64,000 nucleotides of DNA. Source: Labilithrix luteola (GTDB lineage: Bacteria > Myxococcota_A > Polyangia > Polyangiales > Polyangiaceae). The stretch covers positions 11,327,501 to 11,391,500 of the forward strand of contig NZ_CP012333.1 of the NCBI RefSeq assembly GCF_001263205.1, given 5' to 3'. A program made the translations under genes and the position numbers. The notes below the pieces were generated by a model. That model saw only the letters and a program-made list of their open reading frames with translations, did no database searches and had not been told where the DNA came from. Below are positions 1 to 7,721 of the stretch, piece by piece; the stretch's first letter is position 1; every line of letters starts with the position of its first letter.

Positions 1-319
1 GCACGCTGCGAACGAGGCCGAGCCCTCGCGTGAGTGACGCTTGCAGCACCACCAGCACGAGCTCGACGCCGACCCAGCGGAGCGTCTCTTCGCGCGAGCG
101 GGCGACCACGGCGTCGACGATCCTCTTGCCCGCCCACGCCACCGACGGAGGAACGGCCGCGGCCGCGAGGGTCAGGGCGGCCAGCACCACGGTCATGGCC
201 GGCGAGGACTGCCAGACCAGGGCAAGCGCACGACGCATGTACGCGGCGCTCTCTTTCAGCGCCTTGTGGAGCGGGGGACGAGGACCTTCGGGGGCTCGGG
301 GACGACGATGCGGGCTCAA
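1..319 (-). CDS. ABC transporter, N-terminal membrane part (partial)
   Basis: The minus strand is open from a TTG at 319 to the window edge, giving 106 residues of a longer protein. After a Pro/Arg-rich leader, residues 28-42 (RRALALVWQSSPAM) and the following hydrophobic helix, ending around residues 62-72 in WAGKRIVDAVV, look like the first membrane helices of exporters that fuse a permease to an ATPase. A second helix begins near residue 83. The ATPase domain would lie outside the window, so the transported substrate is unknown. An ATG at 238 is an alternative start; neither start has a clear ribosome binding site. A structured repeat copy lies upstream at 387-516. Family assignment rests on pattern only. 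Confidence 0.6.
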   Translation of the reverse strand, partial: MSPHRRPRAPEGPRPPLHKALKESAAYMRRALALVWQSSPAMTVVLAALTLAAAAVPPSVAWAGKRIVDAVVARSREETLRWVGVELVLVVLQASLTRGLGLVRSV

Positions 320-386
320 TGAGGACTCGGGACTTGGGACTACCGGTGGAAGGTAAGTCCGATGCCGCTCCTGTCACGGTGGGGTC

Positions 387-516
387 TACAGCGCACTTCA
401 GTTGCGCTGATTGAACAGCCAAACGGAGCTCGCGACAGACCTGCGCAAAGGACCGTGGATTTTGGGGCCCTCGCCGATCGTGGGCCCCGAAATTCACGGT
501 CCGTGCAAAGTGGTCG
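387..516 (-). repeat. Copy B of a ~130-bp structured intergenic element
   Basis: This stretch matches 2092-2220 in inverted orientation over its whole length. It holds a 21-bp hairpin (arms 450-470 and 482-502, 11-nt loop 471-481). Read on the plus strand, two imperfect pairs become G-U wobbles. Beside it is an imperfect inverted repeat (cagcgca / tgcgctg, about 387-410). It starts 15 bp past the stop of the sthA-like gene and lies upstream of the ABC transporter gene. Three stem base pairs differ from copy A by compensating changes on both arms, so pairing appears to be selected. It could be a regulatory RNA, a terminator or a small non-autonomous mobile repeat. Confidence 0.75.
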
Positions 517-531
517 GTGCTCGAAGCAAGG

Positions 532-2004
532 TCACCCTTCCCCGCAGCGGAGCAGGCCCTCAGGTCCGAAGACCTCGACCTTGAACACGGAGCGACCGAG
601 GAGCATGCGCGCACACTCCTGCACGCCCTCGGGAATTGCCGGGTGCGGGTGCACGCAGCGATCGATGTCGTCGAGCGTGGCGCCCATCTCGATGAGGAAG
701 GCGATGCCCTGGATCGTGCTCGACGCTTGAGGTCCGACGACGCGAAGCCCGAGGATCTTGCCCGAATCCTTCGCCGCGAGCAGCTTCACGAAGCCGCTCG
801 TGTTCCGCATGGCGACGTTGCGCGCCACGAGGCGATTGTCGACCACGCCGACCCGGTAGGGGATCTTGCGCTCTTTGGCCTGGAGCTCGTTCAGGCCCAC
901 GCTCGCGACCTCGGGCTTCAGGAACATGATGGCCGAGAGCGCCTCGTACCGAATGGGGCGCGGGTCGAGTCCGAACATCTTCTCGACCGCGTAACGCCCC
1001 TCGAGCTCGGCGACATTGGCGAGCGCGATATCCATGGTGACGTCGCCGGCCGCGTAGATGTGCGAGACGGACGACTGCGTGTGGGTCGCCACGATGCTGT
1101 CGTTCTTGTCGAGCTGCACGCCGGCGTTCTCGAGCCCGAGAGTTCGAGTGTTCGGAACGCGGCCGACCGAGACCAGCGCGCGCTCGACGCGGATCGTCTG
1201 CGTCTTTCCTTCGGGGTCGCTGATGACGTACTCGACCTTGCCGTCGACGACACGCATCTCCTGGAGCTTCGACGAGCGGTGGATGAGGATGCCCATCGAC
1301 TCGAAGTTCGACGCAACCTCCTCCGCCACGTCTTCGTCTTCGAACGGAAGGATGCGCGGCTGGCGGTCGATGATGCGGATCTTGGTGCTCGCGAAGTTCG
1401 CGAACACGGTCGCGTACTCGCAACCGATGACACCCGCGCCGACGATCACCATGCTCTCGGGGAACGAGGGAAACGACTCGATGTGATCGCTCGTCACGAC
1501 GAGATCGCCGTCGACGGGGAGCCCGTCCGGAATGCGCGGCTTCGAGCCCGTGGCAACGACGAAGTGAGACGCCGAGACGAGCTCGAGGCTGCCGTCCGTT
1601 CGGCGGACCTCGACTTCGTGGGGCGAGATGAACTTCGCCGTGCCGCGCACGAGCGAGACGCTGCCTCCGCCGGATCGGGAAGCCGCCAAACGGTCGAGCT
1701 GCTTGTCGAAGTACCCTTCCCGCTCGCTCACCGCGGCGCGCACCGACTCGATCACGCGCCGGTAGGAAATCTCGAAGCCTGCTTTCGCGCAGTATCCTCG
1801 GTCGCTTCGCTGGGCGAGCGCGAAGTCGTTCGAGAGATGCCACATCGTCTTCGAGGACAGCGCGCCGGCGTGGACGCCCGCACCGCCCACGCGAGCGCGT
1901 TCGATGACGATCACGTCCTTGCCAAGGTCTTGTGCACGCATGGCCGCCGCGTATCCCGCCGGGCCCGCACCAAGCACGCACAAATCCCATGTGGACTTCG
2001 CCAT
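532..2004 (-). CDS. SthA-like pyridine nucleotide oxidoreductase lacking redox cysteines
   Basis: A 490-residue FAD/NAD(P) oxidoreductase of the dihydrolipoamide dehydrogenase superfamily. It has an FAD-binding GAGPAG at residues 12-17, a second nucleotide motif VGAGVIG near 188-194, and the C-terminal HPHPAIPE (452-459) that supplies the His/Glu pair in this family. The active-site segment reads VGGAGVHAGALSSK (39-52): the two cysteines of disulfide reductases are Gly43 and Ala48. The His45 position resembles soluble transhydrogenase SthA, which itself keeps only one of these cysteines. A cytosolic NADH/NADPH transhydrogenase role is the best guess, but a different electron acceptor is possible. 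AGGAGG lies just before the ATG. Confidence 0.7.
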   Translation of the reverse strand: MAKSTWDLCVLGAGPAGYAAAMRAQDLGKDVIVIERARVGGAGVHAGALSSKTMWHLSNDFALAQRSDRGYCAKAGFEISYRRVIESVRAAVSEREGYFDKQLDRLAASRSGGGSVSLVRGTAKFISPHEVEVRRTDGSLELVSASHFVVATGSKPRIPDGLPVDGDLVVTSDHIESFPSFPESMVIVGAGVIGCEYATVFANFASTKIRIIDRQPRILPFEDEDVAEEVASNFESMGILIHRSSKLQEMRVVDGKVEYVISDPEGKTQTIRVERALVSVGRVPNTRTLGLENAGVQLDKNDSIVATHTQSSVSHIYAAGDVTMDIALANVAELEGRYAVEKMFGLDPRPIRYEALSAIMFLKPEVASVGLNELQAKERKIPYRVGVVDNRLVARNVAMRNTSGFVKLLAAKDSGKILGLRVVGPQASSTIQGIAFLIEMGATLDDIDRCVHPHPAIPEGVQECARMLLGRSVFKVEVFGPEGLLRCGEG

Positions 2005-2021
2005 CGTCGCCTCCTGCGCCA

Positions 2022-2051
2022 GGATAACGCGTCTCGGCCTGCGCGTGTCAC
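2022..2051 (-). promoter_or_regulatory. Possible promoter of the sthA-like gene
   Basis: On the minus strand GTGACA (2046-2051) and TTATCC (2022-2027) are separated by 18 bp, resembling -35 and -10 boxes. The -10 box lies 17 bp upstream of the ATG at 2004, with AGGAGG between. Matches to consensus are partial. Confidence 0.3.
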
Positions 2052-2091
2052 GAGGCCGTGTCCGTGCGGCTGGGCTTCCCTGCTACTGCGG

Positions 2092-2220
2092 CGACCACTT
2101 GCGTGGACCGAGGATCTCGGGACCCACGGTCGGCGAGGGTCCCGAGATCCTCGGTCCTTTGCGCAAGTCTGTCGCGAACTCCGTTTGACTATTCAATCAG
2201 CGCAACTGAGTTGCGCTGTA
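2092..2220 (+). repeat. Copy A of the ~130-bp structured intergenic element
   Basis: This element lies between the divergent sthA-like and acetyltransferase genes and is the inverted partner of 387-516. It contains a perfect 21-bp stem (2105-2125 with 2137-2157) around an 11-nt loop whose sequence is almost the same in both copies. A conserved spacer follows, then the inverted repeat at 2198-2218. The acetyltransferase start is 13 bp past its right end. Because the stem differs between copies by compensating substitutions, it is unlikely to be a chance hairpin. In minus orientation it would sit upstream of the sthA-like gene. Confidence 0.75.
2198..2218. promoter_or_regulatory. Operator-like inverted repeat at the end of copy A
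   Basis: Two perfect 10-bp arms (cagcgcaact / agttgcgctg) surround one central base, the geometry of a dimeric repressor site. It lies 15 bp before the acetyltransferase start. The matching part of copy B keeps only 7-bp arms. It could equally be a short RNA hairpin. Confidence 0.45.
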
Positions 2221-2233
2221 AGCTCGTAGGCGC

Positions 2234-3040
2234 GTGAGCGCTCCTCGTTCTGCTCGTCGTTCGTCGCCGTCGTCGAAAAGGGACGTTCCCTTCACCGGCA
2301 AGCCGTCGTGGCGTGTCACACGACACCTCGCCGACGGGACCGCCGTCACCATTCGACCGATCTTGCCGGACGACCGCGAGGAGCTCAAGCGTGCCTTCCT
2401 CGAGGCCTCACCGCAGACGCGGTACCTTCGCTTTCTCGGCAGCGTGAACGAGCTCTCCGACGAGATGCTCACGTACCTCACGAACGTCGATCAGAAGAAG
2501 CACGTCGCGCTCGTCGCCACCATCACCTCGCCCGACCTCAAAGCCGAGCGAGGCGTCGGCGTCGCGCGCTTCATCGTGCTCGACGAGTCACCGGACGTCG
2601 TCGACGCCGCCATCACCGTGGCCGACGACATGCAGCGCAAGGGGATCGGCTCCTTGCTCCTGCGTGAGCTCGAGCGCGCCGCACGCGTGCGCAACATCCG
2701 GACGATCCGAGCCGACGTCCTCGCCGACAACGCTCGCATGCGCGCGATCCTCGAGGCCGCCGGCGGCAAGCCATCGTCCACGCCGACCAGCGAGCCGCCG
2801 CGCATCGTCGCGGGCGTCGAAGACGAGTACGCTGGAACGATCAGCTACGACATCGAGCTCGGGCCGCCGGCGCCATCGCCGAACCTGCTCGACGTCCTTC
2901 GAGGCGCCGCCCAGACGATGGCCGTCAAGTTCCGGCGCCTCTTGCCGCCGCTCACCAAGAGCGAGCGGAAGTCCGACGATCCGTCAGACCCGACGGCGCC
3001 GAACGAAGGCGAGCCCGAAAGCCGCGACGGCGAGAAGTAG
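2234..3040 (+). CDS. GNAT-family N-acetyltransferase
   Basis: A 268-residue protein with a GNAT acetyltransferase domain at about residues 35-175. Residues 38-68 (VTIRPILPDD and QTRYLRFLG) resemble the acetyltransferase domain of Pat-type protein acetylases. The acetyl-CoA-binding loop is QRKGIG at 134-139. Family members transfer acetyl groups from acetyl-CoA to amines, often protein lysines; the acceptor here is unknown. The last ~60 residues are charged and Pro-rich with no recognised domain. The start is a GTG placed just after repeat copy A. The 3' end overlaps the protease gene on the other strand by 57 bp. Confidence 0.75.
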   Translation: MSAPRSARRSSPSSKRDVPFTGKPSWRVTRHLADGTAVTIRPILPDDREELKRAFLEASPQTRYLRFLGSVNELSDEMLTYLTNVDQKKHVALVATITSPDLKAERGVGVARFIVLDESPDVVDAAITVADDMQRKGIGSLLLRELERAARVRNIRTIRADVLADNARMRAILEAAGGKPSSTPTSEPPRIVAGVEDEYAGTISYDIELGPPAPSPNLLDVLRGAAQTMAVKFRRLLPPLTKSERKSDDPSDPTAPNEGEPESRDGEK

Positions 3041-4216
3041 ACCGCAGCGCGAGGCGTTGCCATGGCTGGCCGGTGCCGCCGAACAACCGGAGGTGGTGGT
3101 GACCGTCTTGGTGCGGCTGCCGGGCGGAAGCCGACAGACCTTCACGTCACCCTCGGCCGTGCAGACCTGGCCTTCGGGGCATTCGACTTCGGCGCAGTCC
3201 TGCGCGCACGTCGTTGCTCCGCCTTGATCCGGATCGGAGAGGCAGAGATTCGAACGACACTCCGACGCGTCCGTACAAGCGGTGCCGGCCGTGGCCTTGC
3301 GCGGATCAGGCTGTCCTTCGAGCCACGGCTCCGCCTCAGCCGCCTCGTAGGCGCCGAGAATGACGTCCTTGAAGGGCGAGAGCTTCGTATAGAGATTCAG
3401 GCCGTCGACGCAGTTCTTGGCCGGATTGTTCTGATCCGGCGGCTCGCTGTTGCCACCGCGCGAGACGATACCGATGACCGCGCCCGACTCGGCGACGGCC
3501 GGACCACCGCTGTCGCCCGAGCAGATCGACTCTCCAACCTCGAACTCGTTCGGCGGGACGGGAGGCCTGCCGTTCTTGTCCGGCCCGACGGCGACCACCC
3601 CGACGCCGCTGCGCTGTTGGCGAACGCTGGGCTCGATGGTCTTCTCGGTCACGCCCCAACCGATGGACGTCACCACCTCGCCGACTGTCACTTCGTCGTC
3701 GAGGCGCACCGGCGCGATCGGCACGTCGGTGATGGGCTCTTTCAGGACGATGAGCGCGATGTCATGGTTGCAGAGATTCTTGCCACCATCGTCGATGATC
3801 TTCGCGCCCCGTCCCGCCGGTGAGACGTCGCCACGACTGAAGTCCGGGCGGTTCGGCCCGGTGAAGATGTACATCGTCTCGGGCTTGTTGTTCTTCTTCA
3901 CGACGCCCGCAGCGAGCGGGGTGCCGTCGCCGTCGCACGCGGCGTACTCGTCCGTGTCCGCCACGCAGTGGCGCGCGGTCAGAACGAGCTTCGGCGCCAG
4001 GAGCGTTCCGGTGCACGCGCCGAACGACCCCGCTGCGGGATCGTAGTGAATGATGAGGACGACAGCGTCCTGTGAAGCGTCCGAGTTCGTCCCCTTGATG
4101 ATCGGGGAGCTCTGTTGCCCGAGCGACTCGGTTTGCGGCGCCGACGAGCATGCCACGCCAGCCAGCAACGAAGAGACGGCAGCAGCCGTGAGGAAGAATC
4201 TGCGGGGGGCGTTCAT
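2984..4216 (-). CDS. Secreted trypsin-like serine protease with MYXO-CTERM-like anchor
   Basis: A 410-residue exported protease. The ATG at 4216 opens a lipoprotein-type signal (SLLAGVAC, Cys23). The S1 peptidase domain starts near PIIKGT (38-43) and carries the complete triad: His83 in LTARHC, Asp152 in NHDIAL and Ser236 in GDSGGP. A Cys-rich segment follows (about 325-375: CTDASECRSNLC, CPEGQVC). The tail has a Cys-containing GCSAAP, a hydrophobic helix and terminal RRRRV, the pattern of myxobacterial MYXO-CTERM surface anchors. It probably cleaves proteins outside the cell. An in-frame upstream extension to 4333 is Arg-rich and was rejected because it would bury the signal peptide. Confidence 0.88.
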   Translation of the reverse strand: MNAPRRFFLTAAAVSSLLAGVACSSAPQTESLGQQSSPIIKGTNSDASQDAVVLIIHYDPAAGSFGACTGTLLAPKLVLTARHCVADTDEYAACDGDGTPLAAGVVKKNNKPETMYIFTGPNRPDFSRGDVSPAGRGAKIIDDGGKNLCNHDIALIVLKEPITDVPIAPVRLDDEVTVGEVVTSIGWGVTEKTIEPSVRQQRSGVGVVAVGPDKNGRPPVPPNEFEVGESICSGDSGGPAVAESGAVIGIVSRGGNSEPPDQNNPAKNCVDGLNLYTKLSPFKDVILGAYEAAEAEPWLEGQPDPRKATAGTACTDASECRSNLCLSDPDQGGATTCAQDCAEVECPEGQVCTAEGDVKVCRLPPGSRTKTVTTTSGCSAAPASHGNASRCGLLLAVAAFGLAFVRRRRV

Positions 4217-4420
4217 TCGGATGGGGTGCTTGCCGTGAGGTCGTCGGCGAGGCAAGCGCGAAGAACGAGCGCGGCCGCACCAACGAGGCGAAAGGTGTGT
4301 AGCAGAAAGTGAGCAGCGCGCACGTCGCTCCACTCAGAGATTATTTCGACGTCCGCAGCGTTTTTTTTGCCTGCTCCGACGGGTCGGCGCGAACGGCTCG
4401 GCGCGCGGATCGCGGCGTCC

Positions 4421-5377
4421 TCAGAAGCCGGCTTTGCGGATTCCGTGGAAGCTCGTGCCGAACGTGCGTGTATTGTACACGCAACCGTAACTGCAACCTC
4501 GGCACTCGTACACGGTCGACGCGCCCCAGCCGTCGCCCTTCTCCCAGAGGACGATGTGGCCGGCGCTGCCCGAGTTGTACACGAGCGCATCGCCTGCCTT
4601 CAGCGCACCACGCGAGACCGTCGACCACTTGCCGGCCGAGTCCTTCACGAAGTCGCCCGTCGAGTACGGATGGCCGTTGGTGGCGAGAGCGGCGGGGCCG
4701 AACTGCCACGCCTTGGCAACGAGGCCGGAGCAGTCCGCGCCGTACTTGCCCGAGTGCGTGCACTTGGGGCACGAACCCGAACACGCCCCCGCGGTGCTCT
4801 TGGACACACCGGCTTCGAGCCAAGCGCCGCCACCCCAGTAGTACGAGAAGCCGACGGCGAGCTTCGCGCGGGCGAGCGCATTGGCCGGCGAAGACGGGCC
4901 GTTCACGTCGACGGCGTCGCCAGGGGTAGCTCCGGTGCTCGGCGCAGTCGCCGACGACAGATACTTCGCCGAGCACCACCCGTTGATGCCGTTCCAGGAG
5001 ACGTTGAGAAAGCCGTTGGTCGGCGTCGGGTTCAGGATGGTCACGACCGCGCCCTGCGGGATCACGGCGAGGATCGAGAACGTCGTCGCCGGGCCGCTGC
5101 GCAGGTTGAGATCGGCCGTGGTCTCGGCGGTCTCGTCGGCGGTGAAGCCGGCATCGTCGCCCGGCACCGTGGCGCCCGGCGTATCGTCGGTGCCGACGAG
5201 CGGGCCGTCGCCCTCGTCGCCCACGTCGCCGTTGGCTGCGGCTTCGCCGTTCGACGGATCGCCGGCACCGTCTCCGCCAGGGCCGCCGTTGAGCTCGTTG
5301 GTGTCGGCCGACGAGCACGCGACGACGCTGCCGAACACGACGAGCGATGCCACACGAACGCGAAGGGACCGAGCCAT
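4421..5377 (-). CDS. Lipoprotein with SH3 domain and NlpC/P60-type cysteine peptidase
   Basis: A 318-residue exported protein starting at ATG 5377. It has a signal peptide with lipobox VVAC (Cys21), a Gly/Asp-rich linker (22-85), a bacterial SH3-like domain (about 86-142, containing LNLRSGPATT and NGWCSAKYL) and a papain-like NlpC/P60-type domain (about 165-318). The nucleophile is Cys216 in GADCSGL and the probable catalytic His is 274 in GHIVLWE. Such enzymes usually cut peptidoglycan stem peptides, with the SH3 domain binding the wall. Extra cysteines (199-206, 292-299) suggest disulfides. The open frame extends upstream to 5743 but loses protein-like character there. Confidence 0.85.
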   Translation of the reverse strand: MARSLRVRVASLVVFGSVVACSSADTNELNGGPGGDGAGDPSNGEAAANGDVGDEGDGPLVGTDDTPGATVPGDDAGFTADETAETTADLNLRSGPATTFSILAVIPQGAVVTILNPTPTNGFLNVSWNGINGWCSAKYLSSATAPSTGATPGDAVDVNGPSSPANALARAKLAVGFSYYWGGGAWLEAGVSKSTAGACSGSCPKCTHSGKYGADCSGLVAKAWQFGPAALATNGHPYSTGDFVKDSAGKWSTVSRGALKAGDALVYNSGSAGHIVLWEKGDGWGASTVYECRGCSYGCVYNTRTFGTSFHGIRKAGF

Positions 5378-5528
5378 CTTGATGAAGCGAGTGTATTGCA
5401 TGAGGTTCGTGTGCAGGCTTCGAACATACGCAACCGCTCGCGAACGGAGCGCTTTTGCACTCGCAAGAGACGCAGAGGTGACGACGCTCATCACGCACAT
5501 CGTGGGCTGATCACGCGAGGACCTGCTC

Positions 5529-6611
5529 GTGCGAACACGTTTCAAAGTCACGCTACTGTTGTTCTCGGGATGTGCGCTGCTTGCCATCTTCGTCACTCGC
5601 GCGACCTTGTTTTCCGGCGCGAGCGACGCCGGGAAGTCCTTATCGAAGACTGCGACGAGCACGTTGCCATCGCCCGCACACACGGTGTCATCGAGTGAAC
5701 CCGGTAACTCGGTGATCCACCCCTCCGCCGTCGCATCGTCCAACGCGCCGCGCTATCCCACGCTGCGCGCTCGATGGGGATCGGGAAGCGGGGAGCTCGG
5801 TCACGAGCGGCCTGCCGAAGGCAATCCCGAAGGGCCGATGAGCTTCGCGCGCGCGGGCGACGAGCTGGTCGTTCTCGATCAGGTCAATCGCCAGCTGGTC
5901 CGTTTCGATGGGAGCGGGCGCGTCGTCGCGACGACGAACGTATCGCGCACGACGCAAGATCTCGCGCTCGCCAAGGACGGTTCGGCCGTGCTGCTCGACA
6001 GGCTCGGCGGACAGAACGTCACCGTCATCGACGCACGCGGCCGGACCATCGGCGAGCTTCCTCTCGGGTCACGTGCCGGAGAGCCAGGCCTCGTCACCGG
6101 CGTGTTCGTCGACGACCGCACCATCTACGTCGAGAAGGAGCACGGCTCGCTCGTTCCCATCGGCACGCTCGACGCGCGAGCCGTCGATCCGAACGCCCCC
6201 TCGCTCGCGGGTCGCCCGAGCAAAGACGGAGCACTGCTCTTGATGGCCGGATTGTCGTCGCCCATCGAGGGCCGAGCGTTCGTCAACGCTACCGATCGCA
6301 AGACGGGCGCGCTTCGCTTCGCGCGCACGATCCAGTTCCCGCGCCCCGCGCAATCGATCGCGCTGCTCGATTCGGACGGACGTGGCACCATCTATCTCGG
6401 CATCGCCTACGACTCCCCGCCCACCACGAGCGTTGCATGCCTCGCTCCCGGCGACGGCCACGTGATCGGGCGTGTGACGCTCCCCGCCAGTGCCGCTCCG
6501 GAAGAGAGCTTGCGCGACCTCGCCGTGGGTGACGACGGCACCATCGTCTATGCCGTGCGCACCGACGACGGCGTCGAGTACCGCTCGGCAACGTGTCCTC
6601 CGACTTCGTGA
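5529..6611 (+). CDS. Membrane-anchored beta-propeller-like protein
   Basis: A 360-residue protein with a GTG start, preceded by GAGGACC. A hydrophobic N-terminal segment (about residues 7-22) acts as a signal or anchor. A Ser/Thr-rich linker follows, then repeated units of about 45 residues such as DELVVLDQVNRQLVRFDGSG, GSAVLLDRLGGQNVTVID and DDGTIVYAVRTDDGVEY. These resemble blades of NHL/6-bladed propellers, which usually bind ligands or proteins. No catalytic motif is visible. The gene is divergent from the NlpC/P60 gene. The fold is inferred from repeat character and its function is unknown. Confidence 0.6.
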   Translation: MRTRFKVTLLLFSGCALLAIFVTRATLFSGASDAGKSLSKTATSTLPSPAHTVSSSEPGNSVIHPSAVASSNAPRYPTLRARWGSGSGELGHERPAEGNPEGPMSFARAGDELVVLDQVNRQLVRFDGSGRVVATTNVSRTTQDLALAKDGSAVLLDRLGGQNVTVIDARGRTIGELPLGSRAGEPGLVTGVFVDDRTIYVEKEHGSLVPIGTLDARAVDPNAPSLAGRPSKDGALLLMAGLSSPIEGRAFVNATDRKTGALRFARTIQFPRPAQSIALLDSDGRGTIYLGIAYDSPPTTSVACLAPGDGHVIGRVTLPASAAPEESLRDLAVGDDGTIVYAVRTDDGVEYRSATCPPTS

Positions 6612-6617
6612 GCGCGC

Positions 6618-7670
6618 TCAGCGGAGCGCGAGCGCCCACGTCGCCATGCGCGCCATGCGACGAGCAGCGAAGACGCGCGCCGTCTGCAGGACGACCGGTT
6701 CGAGGTTCGGCGACGTGAAGGCATCGAGCCACGCTTCTGCCGGCCCACGCGACAGGACGCCGCCGAGATCGAAGAGCGAAAGCTCGGTGCATCCCGACGC
6801 GCGCGCGACGGCCGCATCGACGGCGAGCTCCTCGGGGCTCCGATAGACCGGCTCGTCTTCGAACGCGCCCGTGCCGACGCACCCGAGGGAGATCCCTGCC
6901 CTCGCCCCGAAGCGTCGAACCGTCCGGTCGCAAGCTGCCGCGAGAAGCGCGAGTGCGTCGCGACGACGGACCGTGCCTCGCGACCAACCTTCGAAGATGG
7001 TCGTGTAGAGCATCACACTCACGCGGTCCATCACGAGCGCGTCGACCGGAGTGCCGAGGAGCGACTGCCACGTGTCGTGCGCGGGACGATCGAGCGCCAC
7101 GAGCGGCCACACCGCCGACGACACCCTCATGTCCCGATCGCCGAGCTCGCGCACCGTGTTGGCCAGAATCGCCTTCGCACGCTCGAACGAGCGGCGCGCC
7201 GAAGGCCGCAGGGGTGCGATGGCGCCTTCGGCGAGGGCCACCACGCTCGACCGCACGCGCGAGACGGTCAACGGACGCTTCGAGTCCGTTGCGACCGTCA
7301 GCGCTTGGGCTTCGCCGAACGGTGGCTCGAGATCGAAGAGGATCTCCGAGGCCGGTGACTTCTCGGCATCGAGCGCGTGACAGACCGCGCGTACCATCGT
7401 CGCGAACGCGGTTGCGTTTCGGGCGTTCGCCCATCGCCCATCGTCGTCCGCGAGCATCGGCCACACCGACACGCGGAGCCCCGCATCGCGGAGGATCCGC
7501 ACGACCGGCGGCAACTCACGCATCTGCCAGGGGCGCACGGCCACCACCACGTCGAGGGCGTAGCAACGCAGCAGCGCGACCGTGGAAGGGCGGACCAGCG
7601 CGTCGTACGGAAGCGTTTCGACGTAGATCCGATGGGTGATGTTTCGATGGCTGCTGCTGGGCGTCGTCAT
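6618..7670 (-). CDS. Conserved-looking protein, possibly TIM-barrel
   Basis: A 350-residue cytosolic protein without signal peptide. It alternates beta-strand-like and helical segments (DVVVAVRPWQM, LRVSVWPMLAD, SEILFDLEPP, VDALVMDRVSVMLYTT, RAGISLGCVG, TELSLFDLGG) in the rhythm of a TIM barrel. Acidic residues at strand ends (FDLEPP near 115) are reminiscent of glycoside hydrolases, but no family could be named. It starts at ATG 7670, divergent from the glycosyltransferase gene with a 51-bp gap, so a shared promoter region is likely. Sugar metabolism is a guess from this neighbour only. Confidence 0.6.
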   Translation of the reverse strand: MTTPSSSHRNITHRIYVETLPYDALVRPSTVALLRCYALDVVVAVRPWQMRELPPVVRILRDAGLRVSVWPMLADDDGRWANARNATAFATMVRAVCHALDAEKSPASEILFDLEPPFGEAQALTVATDSKRPLTVSRVRSSVVALAEGAIAPLRPSARRSFERAKAILANTVRELGDRDMRVSSAVWPLVALDRPAHDTWQSLLGTPVDALVMDRVSVMLYTTIFEGWSRGTVRRRDALALLAAACDRTVRRFGARAGISLGCVGTGAFEDEPVYRSPEELAVDAAVARASGCTELSLFDLGGVLSRGPAEAWLDAFTSPNLEPVVLQTARVFAARRMARMATWALALR

Positions 7671-7721
7671 GCCGTCGCTCTCGCCTCACGGCGGGTCGAA
7701 CTCACGATACACTTCGTGCCG

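Noticed and set aside
517..2229. Long plus-strand open frame opposite the sthA-like gene
   Set aside because: Arg/Asp/Leu-rich shadow typical of GC-rich antisense; the minus-strand frame has all family motifs and a good ribosome site.
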